Notes under the pieces: generated by a model
What the model saw: only the letters and a program-made list of their open reading frames with translations
What the model was told of the DNA's origin: nothing
The model's database searches: none
Assembly (NCBI GenBank): GCA_036873135.1
Contig: JAPTYO010000008.1
Coordinates: 31,708,761-31,772,760, forward strand
Reading direction: 5' to 3'
Length of the DNA stretch: 64,000 nucleotides
DNA from: Clarkia xantiana subsp. parviflora
Lineage: Eukaryota; Streptophyta; Magnoliopsida; Myrtales; Onagraceae
Program-made: the position numbers and the translations under genes
In this document: piece after piece, positions 42,421 to 54,923 of the stretch
Numbering within the stretch: the first letter of the stretch is position 1
Layout: the number at the start of each line of letters is the position of its first letter

Positions 42421-43726
42421 AGGAATTAAACGTCTCATGTTCGACCATGGCACCATTTTCCCAAGCTAATTTAAACATGTATCCTCTAAGAGTAGTTGTT
42501 GTACTCTTGATTTGAATACTTGTTTAATGCGCAAATTAATGGCGCGATATGATAAGATTTACCTCGTTATCATTCCTTTTAGCTTTTATGGCGTCGTGTT
42601 TGACCGATTTTATTGGAACATAGTTCTACACTGATGTGAGTCAACTGCTTTTCATTTCATAGGGAACGTCGGTTGTTGAACTCTAACATTATGTTTTCAA
42701 ACCATGCATGTTGAAGTGTGTTATCGATATGAATGCCTTGCCAGACTTGTCATTCAAGGAATATAGTGGGATAATCATTTTACCGACATCGTCCTTTTCA
42801 TTTGCTAACTCATCTCAAAGACTTTATCCATCTATGAACTTTGCATTGGGCTTTCACCTTATGCGTCAGTTGATACTTTACGAGTTCGTGGTAACTTGTG
42901 AAGCATACCTCTTTTCGTCGTATAAGTATTAAATGAGTATTCCCGAAGGGAGGCAAATGAAAAATTCAGCATGCATTCATTAAAACACTTCATCATTAAA
43001 TTCGTACTTTGAAACGATGTGTTTCGTTTTTCGAGGTACACACACGCGTGGCGCCTATTACCAGGTTTAACCGATGGTATAAATCGTTTCGTTTCCAAAA
43101 TTCAATTTAATTTAATCCAATCGGTTTCGCACATGTTCATCATTACGAAATTTATATAATGGAGTACCAACAAATAAGAAAGAGTTTAAATCGGTTTGCA
43201 CTTAGAACTACGCAGTCGATGGATATTAGCGGTATTTCGATGTTCACGATATTAGATGAAGGAGAGTGTGTATATTTGTTTGATCCGACCAGTTGCACTT
43301 GTCAAAATTAATCCAATCGGTTTCGCACATGATCTACTTTGTTTCGGATCGATCCCGTTTAACCGGGTCGATTAATTTTGACAGGTAGATCACATTTCGA
43401 ATCGAATGGAAACTACTTTATTCAATAAATCTGAATCTCAATCAACCAAAATTCAAACATTAAACGAATAATAGGAGAAGTAACGACAATGGGTCAGATT
43501 TCAGATCTTCTACGAAGCTATAAGAGATAAAGGTAAAGCTACAAAGAGAACTGCTGCCAGCTTGACCAACGCTCCTGAAAGAAATATTCACAAGTGAATT
43601 ATATCAGGTGACATTGGTAATATAAAACATTTAACGGCTTTATATATGTGGAAAACGAGGCGTACCTTTTACTTCACTATATCAACAGTGTTTGTCGCAC
43701 CGGGTCTCGTTTATGGACCAATTTGA
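42421..43726 (-). other. CopI interval where protease and integrase are expected; no motifs seen
   Basis: About 1.3 kb between the first ORF and the linker. It matches CopJ 58500-59300 by eye (for example GAATGCCT.GCC.GACTTGTC.TTCAAGG and ACTTTGAAACGATGTGTT). I find no integrase DD35E context, zinc finger or aspartic protease motif in either. The interval is also shorter than the usual 1.9-2.2 kb for protease plus integrase. Confidence 0.55.
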
Positions 43727-44326
43727 TCATGCTCCCTCTTTTGATTCCCTTGATCTCTTGCGGTGATGTACGGTGGAACCTTCCGGCTCCTTTTGGTTGC
43801 TTTCGATGAATAGGAGCATGGTAAACCTAATCAATTCGATTAAGTAACCTAATCCTTTGTCAATAGCTAACCATGATAGTGGGTATCTCTGTGCTATATT
43901 GAGCACATTTCTCCAATTTGATTTTTCGTCCTGAAGATCCGAAACGGGGTTTACGCCAGCATCATGGGAAAGTAGGGCAACATACTCTAACAAAACTTTC
44001 CTGGCTTCGGCTGCCCTCCCTTTACCGTAGCGGAGTTTGAGGGCAACCCAAAACTGAAGAGAAGTAAAGTTGAGTTTGAAGTCTTATGCAACCTCTTTGT
44101 CTAAGGCTGCCAATATCACCTTACAAGCTCTCCGATCATCAGGGCCTCTAATCCCTTGACGGGTTTTAAGATTGTCATTCTCAACCACCAATGTCCATCC
44201 CATTTTAGAATCAATACACTCGTGTGTACTTTCAGCGATGAGAAGTTCTCATACATGTACACTCCATGCATCATAATCCATACCATCCAGATTGCGAGGT
44301 TCATAGAAGCGTACCGACCCAGCCAT
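43727..44326 (-). pseudogene. CopI first ORF, gag-like start, two in-frame stops
   Basis: The minus-strand ATG at 44324-44326 sits just after TTAGTTTTC, the same place where gag starts in CopJ. One frame runs 200 codons to TGA at 43727, interrupted by TGA after AWSVHV and by TAA after ALDKEVA. The N-terminus MAGSVRFYEPRNLDGMDYDA recalls the LDG-Y-W start of copia gag. The rest (FWVALKLRYGKGRAAEARK, DEKSNWRNVLNIAQRYPLSW) resembles neither CopJ gag nor the CopH gag, and there is no zinc knuckle. It may be a divergent gag or an exchanged first gene. Confidence 0.55.
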
Positions 44327-45561
44327 GAAAACTAACACATTGATAATCATGCATAATCAGATAGACAATAACATTTTGAGAAAGAATTGCATACATCGAA
44401 TATCTATTAAGATAGAATACGACAAATAATGATTCCTCAGCCATCTAAACCAACCGACCGCAAGTAAACCGAGGGAAGAGGGTTGTGAAAGAATTCACAT
44501 TATCATCGTCTTCTATCCAATAGATCAGTCTTTTAAAACGGTTTTGATCGCAAATTACCGGAACGGTAATTTCAAAAGTAAGCATACCCGATATTTGTTT
44601 TCCCAAGGCCCTTTTGTTTTTGAAAAATATTCTAATGAATTTACGCATGCATACACAATTCTACTTCACAAGAAAATCATCATAGCAAGCCAAATTCATC
44701 ATCCAAACCACACATCATGCATACGCGTCATGCATCTAATGTTCTGAGTAACTCATGCTAGCATATATATAATTCCACTTTATAAGTAAACTATTACATG
44801 CGGCTCTATCCTCAATATTCAAGCATACGTGTCATATATGAAACTTCCACAACAAACATGCATATTTGGCGATTGGTTTTTGTTTTTAAAACATTAGGGG
44901 CTGAGTTACAATTCATGTTTACAGTCAATCATGCGAATTTCTAGACATGAATCTTAGGCAATTGCAACCATCATAACATGTCTATCCTAGTGCGCAAACC
45001 ATATATTTAACCAGGGCTCTGCCCCCAACGTGTAATTTCCAACTAGCTTGACATAGTCAAGACGACGGTTCTAATAAATGTATGTGACGAAAAGTAAACA
45101 GTTGCAATTCAACCCACTAATTAATCCAGTCCCAAAGTCATGCATTTCCGAGATCCATCCCCATAATCGAAACTAGGCATTAATGTTTAATTAAAACGTG
45201 AAACTTTTAAACCTTTGAGCACAGTGTAGACTATTTTAAAGTTTGAAAACATTTGGATTTTAAAATTTGACCATCCCACTTTATTAATTGACTTGAATTC
45301 AATTTTGAAAAAAAAAAAAAAACGGTTCGGTTCGGTTCAGTCAATTTCGGCTCAATCCGGTTCCGTTCGGTTCCATAAATCCGGTTTGGTTTTTGGTCGG
45401 TTTTATTTTAAAATCTGGTCCAGTCCGAATTGGTTCAATAAAATAGGATTTCGGTTTGGTTCATTACTCAAAGACGGTTTGGTTGGATTCACTAAGTCAC
45501 CCCGGTCCGACCTGACCCGACTAGGTCGAACCGTTTAAGACAACCCGGATTGGTTTAACCC
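44327..45561 (-). other. CopI leader, proximal part
   Basis: Non-coding and homologous to the CopH and CopJ leaders; GGTTCGG-type words are dense near 45320-45540. It ends at the CopJ insertion (duplication GCTCC at 45562-45566). Confidence 0.8.
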
Positions 45562-45566
45562 GCTCC

Positions 45567-46166
45567 TGTTAGATTACGGGGAGTAATCACTACGGACATT
45601 AAATCGTGGTACATGCTAGTAATCGAAACTACGCAGCGGAAGATTCGCACATACCTCAAACGATGTCAGTAGTCCCAGATCCTTTCTGTAGGGAGTTCAC
45701 GATCCTCCAGTCGGCACCCGTAGAGGTTCTGGTTAAGGAAGCCCTACGCGGTATGTTCTCCACAGCAAAGCCTCTGATCGATTCTGGGCAGGGGACAGAT
45801 CTCTGGAGTGTTTGCTAGAAAGCAAATTGGCACACCATTTGGTTGGGGAGTGCTTCGGCCGAAACCCTTATGTGTGGGGTTGAGGGTTTTTCTCTCTACA
45901 ACACTCTAATGAGGAAATAGTGTTTAACCCTAAAAATCCCCTAACACCATGTATTTATAGGAGGAGCAAAGTGGACAAAAATCCACTTTGCCCACTCCAA
46001 GTTTCGCCCGGCCACTATGCATAGGGAGGCCCAATTTTGGGCCTCTCATGTCAATTGGGATTTGAGTCTAGCCCAATTACCCTAATGTGACGTGTACCTA
46101 ATTTCCTTAGGTAAACTATAAATATTATGGGCTACCAATTACGACGCCCATCACCATATGCTTACA
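45567..46166 (-). repeat. CopJ 3' LTR
   Basis: 600 bp. Minus-strand TATA (TATTTATA 45952-45959), palindrome GCAAAGTGGAC/GTCCACTTTGC just after it, and the inverted repeat GAGGCCCAA/TTGGGCCTC near 46024-46044. A polypurine tract (GGTCCCACTC on the plus strand) follows. Confidence 0.93.
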
Positions 46167-47288
46167 GGTCCCACTCGCCGGAATGGGAGGGTGGCTGTTA
46201 ATGTATTGTCGTCCAAATCTGCATCAACATTTCACTCCTTCGATCTGGTCCTTGCTTCTGAACAATTCATACGAGGTTTGCCGTGCGACCGGCGGATACG
46301 ACGGGCATCGTGCTACTCATCTGTTAGAAGTATTGTAGCGCCCACGGAACGTTGATTCCCTTTTCTCTAATAAACCTGTTATAAACAACATTTATATAGT
46401 ACTGCGCTGTATCCTAGGTCAGCTGATAATTCTCATTTTGCCTAGTTTCCACATAGGAACACTTCTCCAAGGCATCCGTACAAGTATTCACAACCTTCAA
46501 CTAAGAGCCACCTAGTGAATACAAGAGTTGGTGAATTACAGGTGAACTTGACCATCCCCATTGCTCATATCCCCAGTCAAACCCAACCGGTTTCCAAAGA
46601 CGTGGTCACTGGGCCTTTTTGTTCAGCACTATGCTCGTACACCGGGAAGCGAACATTGAGCCTGACCTTAGATATGAGTTCTGAGTCCGTGAGGATACTT
46701 TAGGTGCCTCTTCATAAGGCTCCTGGGATCAATCACACGCTCGAGGTGAAGAAGTTTGCTCCCGCCAGAATCACGAAGATTCCTTCCTAGCACAACCGAG
46801 CTGTGACCCCGTGGTCGAATGTGGCACGCGTAGTACGAAGCACGCGTTGATAGCATACCTGAACCTTTTGGGTTGAGAGGAAAGGGATATGTCAATCATG
46901 CTATCATAGATTCTCATCTGGCCAAGAATGAGGTTAAATGACGAACGAAGTTCATCACGGCGATATGCAAAATGAAGATCATGTCGAGTTACTTGGAAAC
47001 TAGATAATTGTTTTGCTTAATCTGGTTTATCCCCCTGACTCTTAGTCAGTCTTGCTTAGTGGAGGCCTCGCTCCACCGCAAGACTACCATATCTGTGTGA
47101 CTAGGTAAGGCCCACATTCGACATGGTTTGGCAGTGGATTGCGTCCTCCTACGACTTAGTTTATAGACCGTAAATCTTATGTAATCAAAACATTATGACG
47201 TCGATTGATCATAAACTCAGTTTCAATTCTTTCGCTTACAAAATGTAACTTTCTAATATAAATTTTTTATCACGGATACATGCGCTTT
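46167..47288 (-). other. CopJ 3' untranslated region
   Basis: Non-coding; homologous to 39144-40270 and to CopG. No separate gene seen. Confidence 0.75.
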
Positions 47289-48546
47289 CTAAACCCTACG
47301 CAATCGAAGCAGTTTTACGTGCTTTTCGAATATCTCCCGGCGTAGTGGTTTAGTTAATGGGTCCGCAATCAAATTATCAGTGGACAAGTATTCCATAGTG
47401 ATCATATTGTCTTCTACCATAGATTTAGCATAGAAATATTTCACATCAATGTGTTTGGTCCTACTATGGTACTTCGGATTCTTAACTGCCGCAATGGCCG
47501 CTTGACTGTCAGAGAAGACCTTCACAGATTTATTCTCGACATCACCACCAAGCAGTGCAGTTAGAAGCCTTTTGAGCCAGACCGCTTCTTGTGCATTCTT
47601 AGAGAGAGCTACGAATTCTGATTCCATCATGGACAACGCGACACAGGTTTGCTTCTTGCTCGTCCATGAAATGGCGGCATTAGCAAGGAGGAACACTCCC
47701 CCTGTGGTGGACTTACGATCATCCGGATCGCCACCATGGTCGGCGTCACTGTAACCGGCACAGTGCGTAGTCGGCAGTACCTTTCAGATAACGAATTATT
47801 CGTTTTACAACCTTTAAATGTTGATAGGCAGGATCTGATTGGAAACGTGCTACTAGGCCCACGGCGTAACATATATCTGGATGGGTGCATTGCATGGCGT
47901 ACATCAAACTACTGACCATGCTTAAATACTCCGCACCCTTCATCTGTTCAGGCTCTGCCAGGTTCTTGGGGCCATCACGTTTTGACAGTGCGCACCCAAA
48001 CACCACCGGCGTATCCACAGGTTTGGCATCCTGTAATCTGAATCTTTTCAACAGTTTGTTGATATAAGCTTCTTGAGATAGACACAATTTCCGTGTAGCT
48101 CGATCTCTAGCAATTTGAATGCCTAAGATATACGTGGCCTCTCCCATGTCTTTCATCTCAATTACAGATGCCAACCAGGACTTTGACTTGTTCATAAAAC
48201 TCACGTCGTTTGCGGCAATGAGTATGTCGTCCACGTATAAGGTTAAGATGACATACTTAGACCCGGAGGTATTATAATACACGCACGGATCCTCGTGAAG
48301 ATTCACATATCCGTTTCCTACGATTTCCTCATGGAATCTGCGGTACCATTGCCGAGACGACTGTTTAAGACCGTAAATGGACCTTTGGAGTTTACAAACT
48401 TTATGTTTGTTACCAAAAGTAATGAAACCCTCTGGTTGCTCCATGTAGATCTCTTCCTCCAGGTTTCCGTGGAGGAATGCGGTCTTAACATTCATTTGGT
48501 GCAGCTCGAGATTGAGACTTTCGACCAGGACCATGAGTGGCACTAA
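47289..48546 (-). pseudogene. pol: CopJ pol remnant: reverse transcriptase and RNase H
   Basis: The minus strand reads VKTAFLHGNLEEEIYMEQPE and YGLKQSSRQWYRRF, an intact LYVDDILIAAND box near 48235, and LSQEAYINKLLKRF. The frame is lost at about 47755, where a short piece between ADYALC and GYSDADH is deleted. RNase H continues with DADHGGDPDDRKSTTGG, VALSMMESEFVALSKNAQEA and KHIDVKYFYAKS to PLTKPLRR and a stop at 47289. This is the best preserved copia reverse transcriptase in the window. The N-terminal part (48547-48955) is too decayed to read. Confidence 0.92.
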
Positions 48547-48955
48547 CCGTGGTTTTACGAAAAGTCAGTGAGTTTGTTTTGTCAAAGTTCACACCGTGAA
48601 TTTGGGTACAGCCTTTTTCAATAAGTTGAGCTTTGTACCGCTTGTCCTTTTCCATCAGTGGTGATCCTTCTTTCAGGACTCACCGTATCCTTATGCCCTT
48701 GTGGTTAACAGGTAAATCAAATATTGACTATAATGACTTTCATTTAGGTGATCTCTCTCATTTATTATTTTCCTTCATTTCTTCACTTGAGGTCTTTCCA
48801 ATGCAGTCCAACAGTTGTTAGAGTGAGGTCATCACCCTTCTAGATGGGATACTTCTTTGGAGAAGTTCGATGCCTTTGAATTTCGCCTAGGCTTGTTTGT
48901 CCCTTCTTTGAGTCTTATCGTCTCTACCACTCGGAATGATGCCTCTTATCGGAGC
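48547..48955 (-). pseudogene. CopJ decayed reverse transcriptase N-terminal region
   Basis: It lies where CopI still encodes the N-terminal region of reverse transcriptase (41807-41480). Base similarity is visible in patches (for example GATGGGATACTTCTTTGGAGAA) but all frames are broken. GGAGC at 48951-48955 is the left GypC target duplication. Confidence 0.65.
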
Positions 48956-49714
48956 TGATGGATATACACCCAATTTGAACCCGTTGACTTCTGAATCGTT
49001 TTATTTTGATCACCCCGTCAATGATTGTAAATCGAAACTTCGACCCAAACACCCCGCGGAAACGCCAACGGTCCGGACGAGGCCAAAATACTCGTCCGGA
49101 CCGAGGCTAACTCACCTAGGTGAGGTCGGGTGGCCACACCCGACCTCCCCTAGGGGAGATCGGGTCAGCCAACCCGATCTCCCCTAGGGAGGGGTTGGGT
49201 GGCCACACCCAACCCCTACCCTTGGGGGTCGGATTCTCTCCCCCCCCCCCCAAGGGTCCCGGCACTGCTTTCCGACTCCGATACTCAGTTTATTTTCGCC
49301 AACCTCTCCGTGCTTTAAGGTTTTAATTACGAGATTAAGGGCTAATTAATTGTGTTTAAAGTTTAACGATGTCATTAAGCCACCTTAATAACACCGTTGC
49401 CTATAAATACAACCTTTCCACCATTCATTCGATCATCTTGGCTAAGTACACAATTTAGCTCTGACATCTCTCTAGCTTTATCTCTCTAAGAAGTATCGTA
49501 CTGACTTAGGCATCGGAGAGGGTACATCAAGCACCACCCCCCCCCCTCCGTGCTTGATATTGCCCCTCTTGCAGGGCACGTGGAGAAGAGAAGGCGAAGG
49601 ACGGAAGGACACAGATCAGAACGGCAGGACTTAGGAGCACCGAACCCGCAGTTTCACCAGTGAGGAATAAGGTTTAGGTCGACCGTCCGTTGACCTGAAA
49701 CTTAGAACCTAACA
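48956..49714 (+). repeat. GypC 5' LTR
   Basis: 759 bp with three U3 hairpins (about 49117-49222), palindrome GTCATTAAG/CTTAATAAC (one mismatch), TATAAATA at 49402-49409 and cytosine runs near 49238 and 49537. The 3' copy has lost one hairpin. Confidence 0.95.
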
Positions 49715-49716
49715 CT

Positions 49717-49732
49717 TGGCGCCGTCCGTGGG
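49717..49732 (+). other. GypC primer binding site
   Basis: TGGCGCCGTCCGTGGG, two bases after the LTR; one base different from GypB. Confidence 0.75.
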
Positions 49733-49765
49733 AATCGAATAGACAGCCCAACTATCACCGACCAG

Positions 49766-52700
49766 ATGGCAAGCATATATGTCATTCATGGAGGCTATGG
49801 AGCTGGAGGAGAGTCAGCAAATGCCAGAGAAGCGTATATGGCACAATTAGACGACCGCAAACCAAAAGAAGAGCAAGTAGAAAGAAAGAAAGAAGATGTA
49901 ATACAATTTTCAAGAAGAGACATGGAGCATGTGTTGCCAGACAACAAGGATGCCCTAGTCATAACAATGAAGATCGCTGATATGGACATTGGAAGAATCC
50001 TGGTAGACAGTGGAAGCTCACCTAACATCATTAGCAAGAAGGTCCTCAACATACTGGGAGTAAGGCCAAGTAGCATAAAACAGGTTCACTCCCCCTTGGT
50101 GGGATTTTCAGGAGAGCCAACATACCCACTGGGGGCAGTCACATTACCCGTGACATTGGGGATAGGCCAGAGGCAGTTAAAGATCGATGTCCCTTTCTTC
50201 ATCACAGAGGAAATGGAGGAATACAATGGAGTCCTAGGTACCACCACAATCAACAAATGGGGTATGGTGCCATCAACACTATATCAGAAAATGAAATTCC
50301 CCACAAGTCAAGGAATTGGAGAAGTAAAGGGTAACCAGAAGGTTGCAAGGAAATGTGCAAGGATCGCACTAGGCAAGAAGAAAACAACAAAAGAGGTCCT
50401 ACTAATAGATGAGGACCCAAGAGAGGATCATGGAAGACCTGCCCCCATGGAGGAATTAAAAGAAATACTCATAGAAGAGCCCGATATGAACGCAAAAATC
50501 GGGACCGCCTTATCTCAGGAAGAGGAAAACCACTTAGTAGCTTTACTAAGGGAATACAAAGATCTGTTCGCCTAGTCACCAAGCGATATGCCAGGAATAT
50601 CCGAAGAAGTAATTTCACACAAGCTCAATATAGACGCGGCAACGCGACCAATAACACAAAAGGTAAGGCCAATGGGAGGAAGCAAAAAGATAGCTATCCA
50701 GGAAGAAGTGGAAAAGCTATTGAAAGAAAATTTCATCAAGGAGATTAGATTCCAAACATGGGTGGCAAACCCAGTACTGGTAAAGAAGGCGGGAGGAAGT
50801 TGGAGAATGTGCATCGATTATCGCGACCTAAACAAAGCATGCCCTAAGGACTCATATCCACTACCAAGAATAGATCAGTTAGTGGATGCAACATCAGGTC
50901 ACCAACTAATGAGCTTCATGGATGCATACTCAGGATATAACCTGATAAAAATGGCCCCTAAAGACGCCCCTCACACAGCATTCTACGCTGATAGCGAGAT
51001 ATACCATTACACGGTGATGCCCTTCGGACTCATAAATGCTGGAGCAAAACACCAAAGAATGGTCAACAAAATCTTCGGGGACATGATAGGAAAGACAATG
51101 GAGGCATACGTGGACGACATGATCGTCAAATCCAAAGAGAAGAAAGACCATGTGGAAAATCTTCGCTCAACGTTTGAGAGAATGAGGCAATACCAAGTCC
51201 GCCTAAACCCGAAAAAATGTGCATTTGGGGTACAATCAGGGAAGTTTATAGGCTTCATGGTAAGTCAGCGAGGCATAGAGGTAAACCCCGAGAAACTACA
51301 AGCAATTGAAGAAATGCAGTCACCTACGAAGCACAAAGAGGTTCAACGACTGAATGGGAGGTTGGCAGCTCTTAACAGATTCCTGTCCAAAATAGGAGAC
51401 AAAGCATTACCCTTCTTTGAGGTACTAAGGGCAAACAAGAAGTTCGAATGGACACCAAGATGTGAAGAAGCCTTCCAACAACTCAAACAACATCTAAAGA
51501 CACTACCACCCCTAGCAAAGCCTACGCCAGGGGAGCCCCTCTACCTCTACATCTCCGTGAGCAACGTGGCAGTAAGCTCAGTACTAATAAAAGAAGAAAA
51601 CTCTGCACAATTTCCAGTGTACTTAGTAAGTAAAACATTGGCAAAGTATGAGATCAACTACTTGCCAATAGAAAAGTACCTCTATGCACTGATTATATCA
51701 GCAAGGAAGTTGAGACCGTACTTTCATGGGCACGAGGTAACAGTCCTCACAGACCAACCATTGAAACACCTCCTCCAAAGACCAGACACATCGGGAAGAC
51801 TGACCAAATGGGCAATTGAGCTAAGTGAGTTTCGTATTCACTTTGCCCCTAGAACAGCTATAAAGGGGCAGGCTCTAGCAGATTTTATTGCCGAATTCAC
51901 CGGAATTAATCCAGATGAAGACTTGGGAGAAATCAAAACTACAAGAGAGGCGAGTAGTAGTCAGGAGAAACAACCAGAAGAGTTATGGGAGATGCATACC
52001 GATGGGTCATCCAACGGGGGAGGTTCAGGTGCAGGCCTCCTATTATACCCGCCAAGTAGGGATACACCTATGCGCTATGCCATGGCACTTACCTTTAAGG
52101 CAACGAACAATGAGGCTGAATACGAAGCATTGACAACTGGCCTGAGAATAGCCAAAGGAGTAGGGGCAAAGCACCTAAGAGTCAAGTGTGATTCTCAACT
52201 AGTTGTCAACCAAGTGAAAGGAATCTACACTGCAAAGTCTGAAAACATGCAGAAGTACTTACAGCAAGCCAGGGACCTAATAAAAAGCTTCCAAAGCTTC
52301 GACATTGAGTCAGTCCCAACAGAACAAAACCAAGAGGCGGACGCCTTAAGCAAACTAGCCCTAGGGGCAGAAGCAGGCAAAGAGGTTCACTTTGTAGAGC
52401 AAAGAATGCAATCAGTGATAGAACAAATGGAGGCTCTAGTAATAGATGAAGGAGAAGCCTGGATGACCCCAATGCGTCAGTACATCATGGAAGGAAAACT
52501 CCCAAAGGATAAGGTAGAGGCAGTCAAGATTGAAAGGATGGCTAGAAATTATGCAGTGATGGATAATGAACTCTACAAAAAAGGGTACTCTACACCCTTC
52601 CTCAAATGCATAACATACCCAGAAACAGAGAGAATACTTGCAGAACTCCATGAAGGAGACGCGGGGTGCCATGAAGGAGCACGATAAATAATCCGAAAGG

Positions 52701-53692
52701 TCTACAACCTAGGATACTATTGGCCATCAATGAGCAAAGAAGCAGCAGACTTGGTACAAAAATGTGATCACCGCCAAAGGTACTCCAGAAATATAACAGC
52801 CCCAGCAGCAAAGCTAAGTTCCATCTCAGGATTCTGGCCATTCGCACAGTGGGGGATTGATCTGATAGGCCCCCTACCAAGAACAAAAGGGCAGAAAACT
52901 TGCATAATAGTAGCAATAGACTACTTCTCCAAGTGGATAGAAGCAAAGGCAATGGGAAAGACAACAGACGAGAAAATTGTTAACTTCATTCAATCTCACA
53001 TTGTCTCGAGATACGGAGTCCCAAAAGCAATAATAAGTGATAATGGCCCACAATTCAAGAGCAAGAAACTGCAATGGTATTGCGAAAGGCTGAATATAGA
53101 GCACCGCTTCGCATCAGTAAAACACCCTCAAACAAACGGGCAAGTAGAGTCGGCAAATAAAATAGTGCTAGACGGTCTAAAGAAACGACTCCATGCTACC
53201 AAGGGAAGTTGGGTAGATGAGATGGAAAATGTTCTATGGGCATTGCGGACAACACCAAAGATAGCCACAGGAGAAACACCATTTGGCCTAGTATACGGAA
53301 CCGAAGCGGTGGCACCAGCAGAAATGGTTGTATCATCACTAAGAACCACGTACTTTGAAGAGCATGAGAACAACAAAGCAAGGCTCTTAGATTTAGACCT
53401 TGTGGACGATAAAAGATGGAACTCAGAGGAAGCACAGGCACGAATGCGCCTTGTATCCGCAAGATATTACAACCGCCAAGTCAAGGAGAGGCAATTCCAC
53501 GTAGGAGAACTAGTACTCAGAAAGAACGAGTTCTCACACTTAGACCAAGTCAGAAAATTATCTCCAAAGTGGGAAGGGCCGTATAAGATAGCATCAGTTC
53601 CATACGCAAATGCTTACCGCCTAGAGGATGGGGACGGGTATATCTCCACAAACACCTTCAGTGGAGAACACCTAAAGAAGTACTACGTCTAA
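49766..53692 (+). pseudogene. pol: GypC protease-RT-RNase H-aRNase H-integrase polyprotein, two stops
   Basis: One frame of 1309 codons from MASIYVIHGGYGAGG to GEHLKKYYV. Domains as in GypB: protease (ILVDSGSSPN near 50000), reverse transcriptase (MSFMDAYSGY, AYVDDM near 51115), RNase H, Tat-type second RNase H (HTDGSSNGGG, CDSQLVV, EADALS) and integrase (GIDLIGP, SDNGPQ, VESANK). Stops: TAG at 50573-50575 in place of the tryptophan before SPSDMPG, and TAA at about 52685-52687 in place of serine after HEGAR. The integrase zinc finger reads CDHRQRYS where GypB has CDHCQRYS, so a metal-binding cysteine is lost. As in GypB, gag is absent. Confidence 0.95.
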
Positions 53693-53986
53693 GAAGACAG
53701 CACAAACAAAAGACCATATCCTTGGAGTTATTTCAAGTCATTACATATAATTACTTACGTTTTCTAAAAACAACTTTTGAGAAGGAGAACTCAAGAAGTT
53801 ACTCCGACTCTACAACTATCTTTGATTTCCTCCAAAGGGTATCTTGATCCACCCAAGACACCCCAAGTGTACATAAAGCATGAATGCTCTTAATGAAGTA
53901 GAAGTTACTCAAAAGTATCTTTCAAAGAAGGTGGTGACACAATCATTATGTTATCCTTACACAGATATGACTTCCAAGTCAGCAAC
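53693..53986 (+). other. GypC spacer between pol and hairpin array
   Basis: About 290 bases, conserved with GypB 21422-21718. No gene seen. Confidence 0.7.
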
Positions 53987-54525
53987 ACCCTCGACGCCCC
54001 CAAGAGCGTATCTTGAGAGTGGTCTCCAAAAACTACGAACTTCGACGCCCCCAAGAGCGTATCTTGAGAGTAGTTTTCATACTACGACCTTCGACGCCCC
54101 CAAGAGCGTATCTTGAGAGTAGTTGTCATACTACGACCTTCGACGCCCCCCAAGAGCGTATCTTGAGAGTAGTTTTCATACTACGACCTTCGACGCCCCC
54201 AAGAGCGTATCTTGAGAGTGGTTTCAAAAAACTACGAATTTCGACGCCCCCAAGAGCGTATCTTGAGAGTGGTTTCTAAAAACTACGACCTTCGACGCCC
54301 CCAAGAGCGTATCTTGAGGTAGATTTCAAACTACCAGATCCGACGCCCCCAATAGCGTATCTTGAGGTAGATTTCAAACTACCAGATTCGACGCCCACCA
54401 GGAGCGTATCTTTGGTCTAACTTGTGCCCTCCGGGAGCCTATCCTGTGAAACGTTAAGTGCCCTCCGAGAGCCTGTCTCGTGAACAGATTCGACGCCCAC
54501 CAAGAGCGTATCTTTGGTCTAACAA
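53987..54525. repeat. GypC hairpin tandem-repeat array
   Basis: Seven units of the 49-52-bp repeat, two GGTAG...CTACC units and terminal CGGGA-GCCTA-TCCTG, CGAGA-GCCTG-TCTCG and CCAAGAGCGTATCTTTGG units. Same order of unit classes as in GypA and GypB, with different copy numbers. Confidence 0.92.
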
Positions 54526-54923
54526 TATCACACACACCATTCAAAGGGTATCAGAAGAGATCATTGCACCATACTAAGAAGGAAACCATGAGAAAATAAT
54601 GGCAAAGTAAAGTTGTATGAAGAACACATAATATGTTTTCTCTTGATGAAATAGCAGGTATGATGATGAAGGAAAATACAAGAGAAACGCAAAGAAAAGA
54701 AAGCACCAGAAAGGGAAAGGTCCACAACCAAAAACTACACATAAAGACACAAGAAGTTATCATGAAAAGGGGAGATAAGCACCCTGCCATGCATACCATA
54801 AGTAAAAACATGAGTATCAAACAAAGATGGCAAAGCAAGGAAATGTGGAGTTTCAAACTCTAAAGACAAGGACAACCCACCAACAGGAAGAGTAGTAAGA
54901 AGACACCACAAGAGATAGGTGTA
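54526..54923. other. GypC spacer between array and antisense gene
   Basis: No gene seen. It starts with the conserved GGGTATCAGAAGAGATCATT tail shared with GypA. Confidence 0.6.

Noticed and set aside
42042..43993. A host gene between the CopI reverse transcriptase and leader
   Set aside because: The interval is homologous to CopJ in the same position and its frames are interrupted; it is element sequence.
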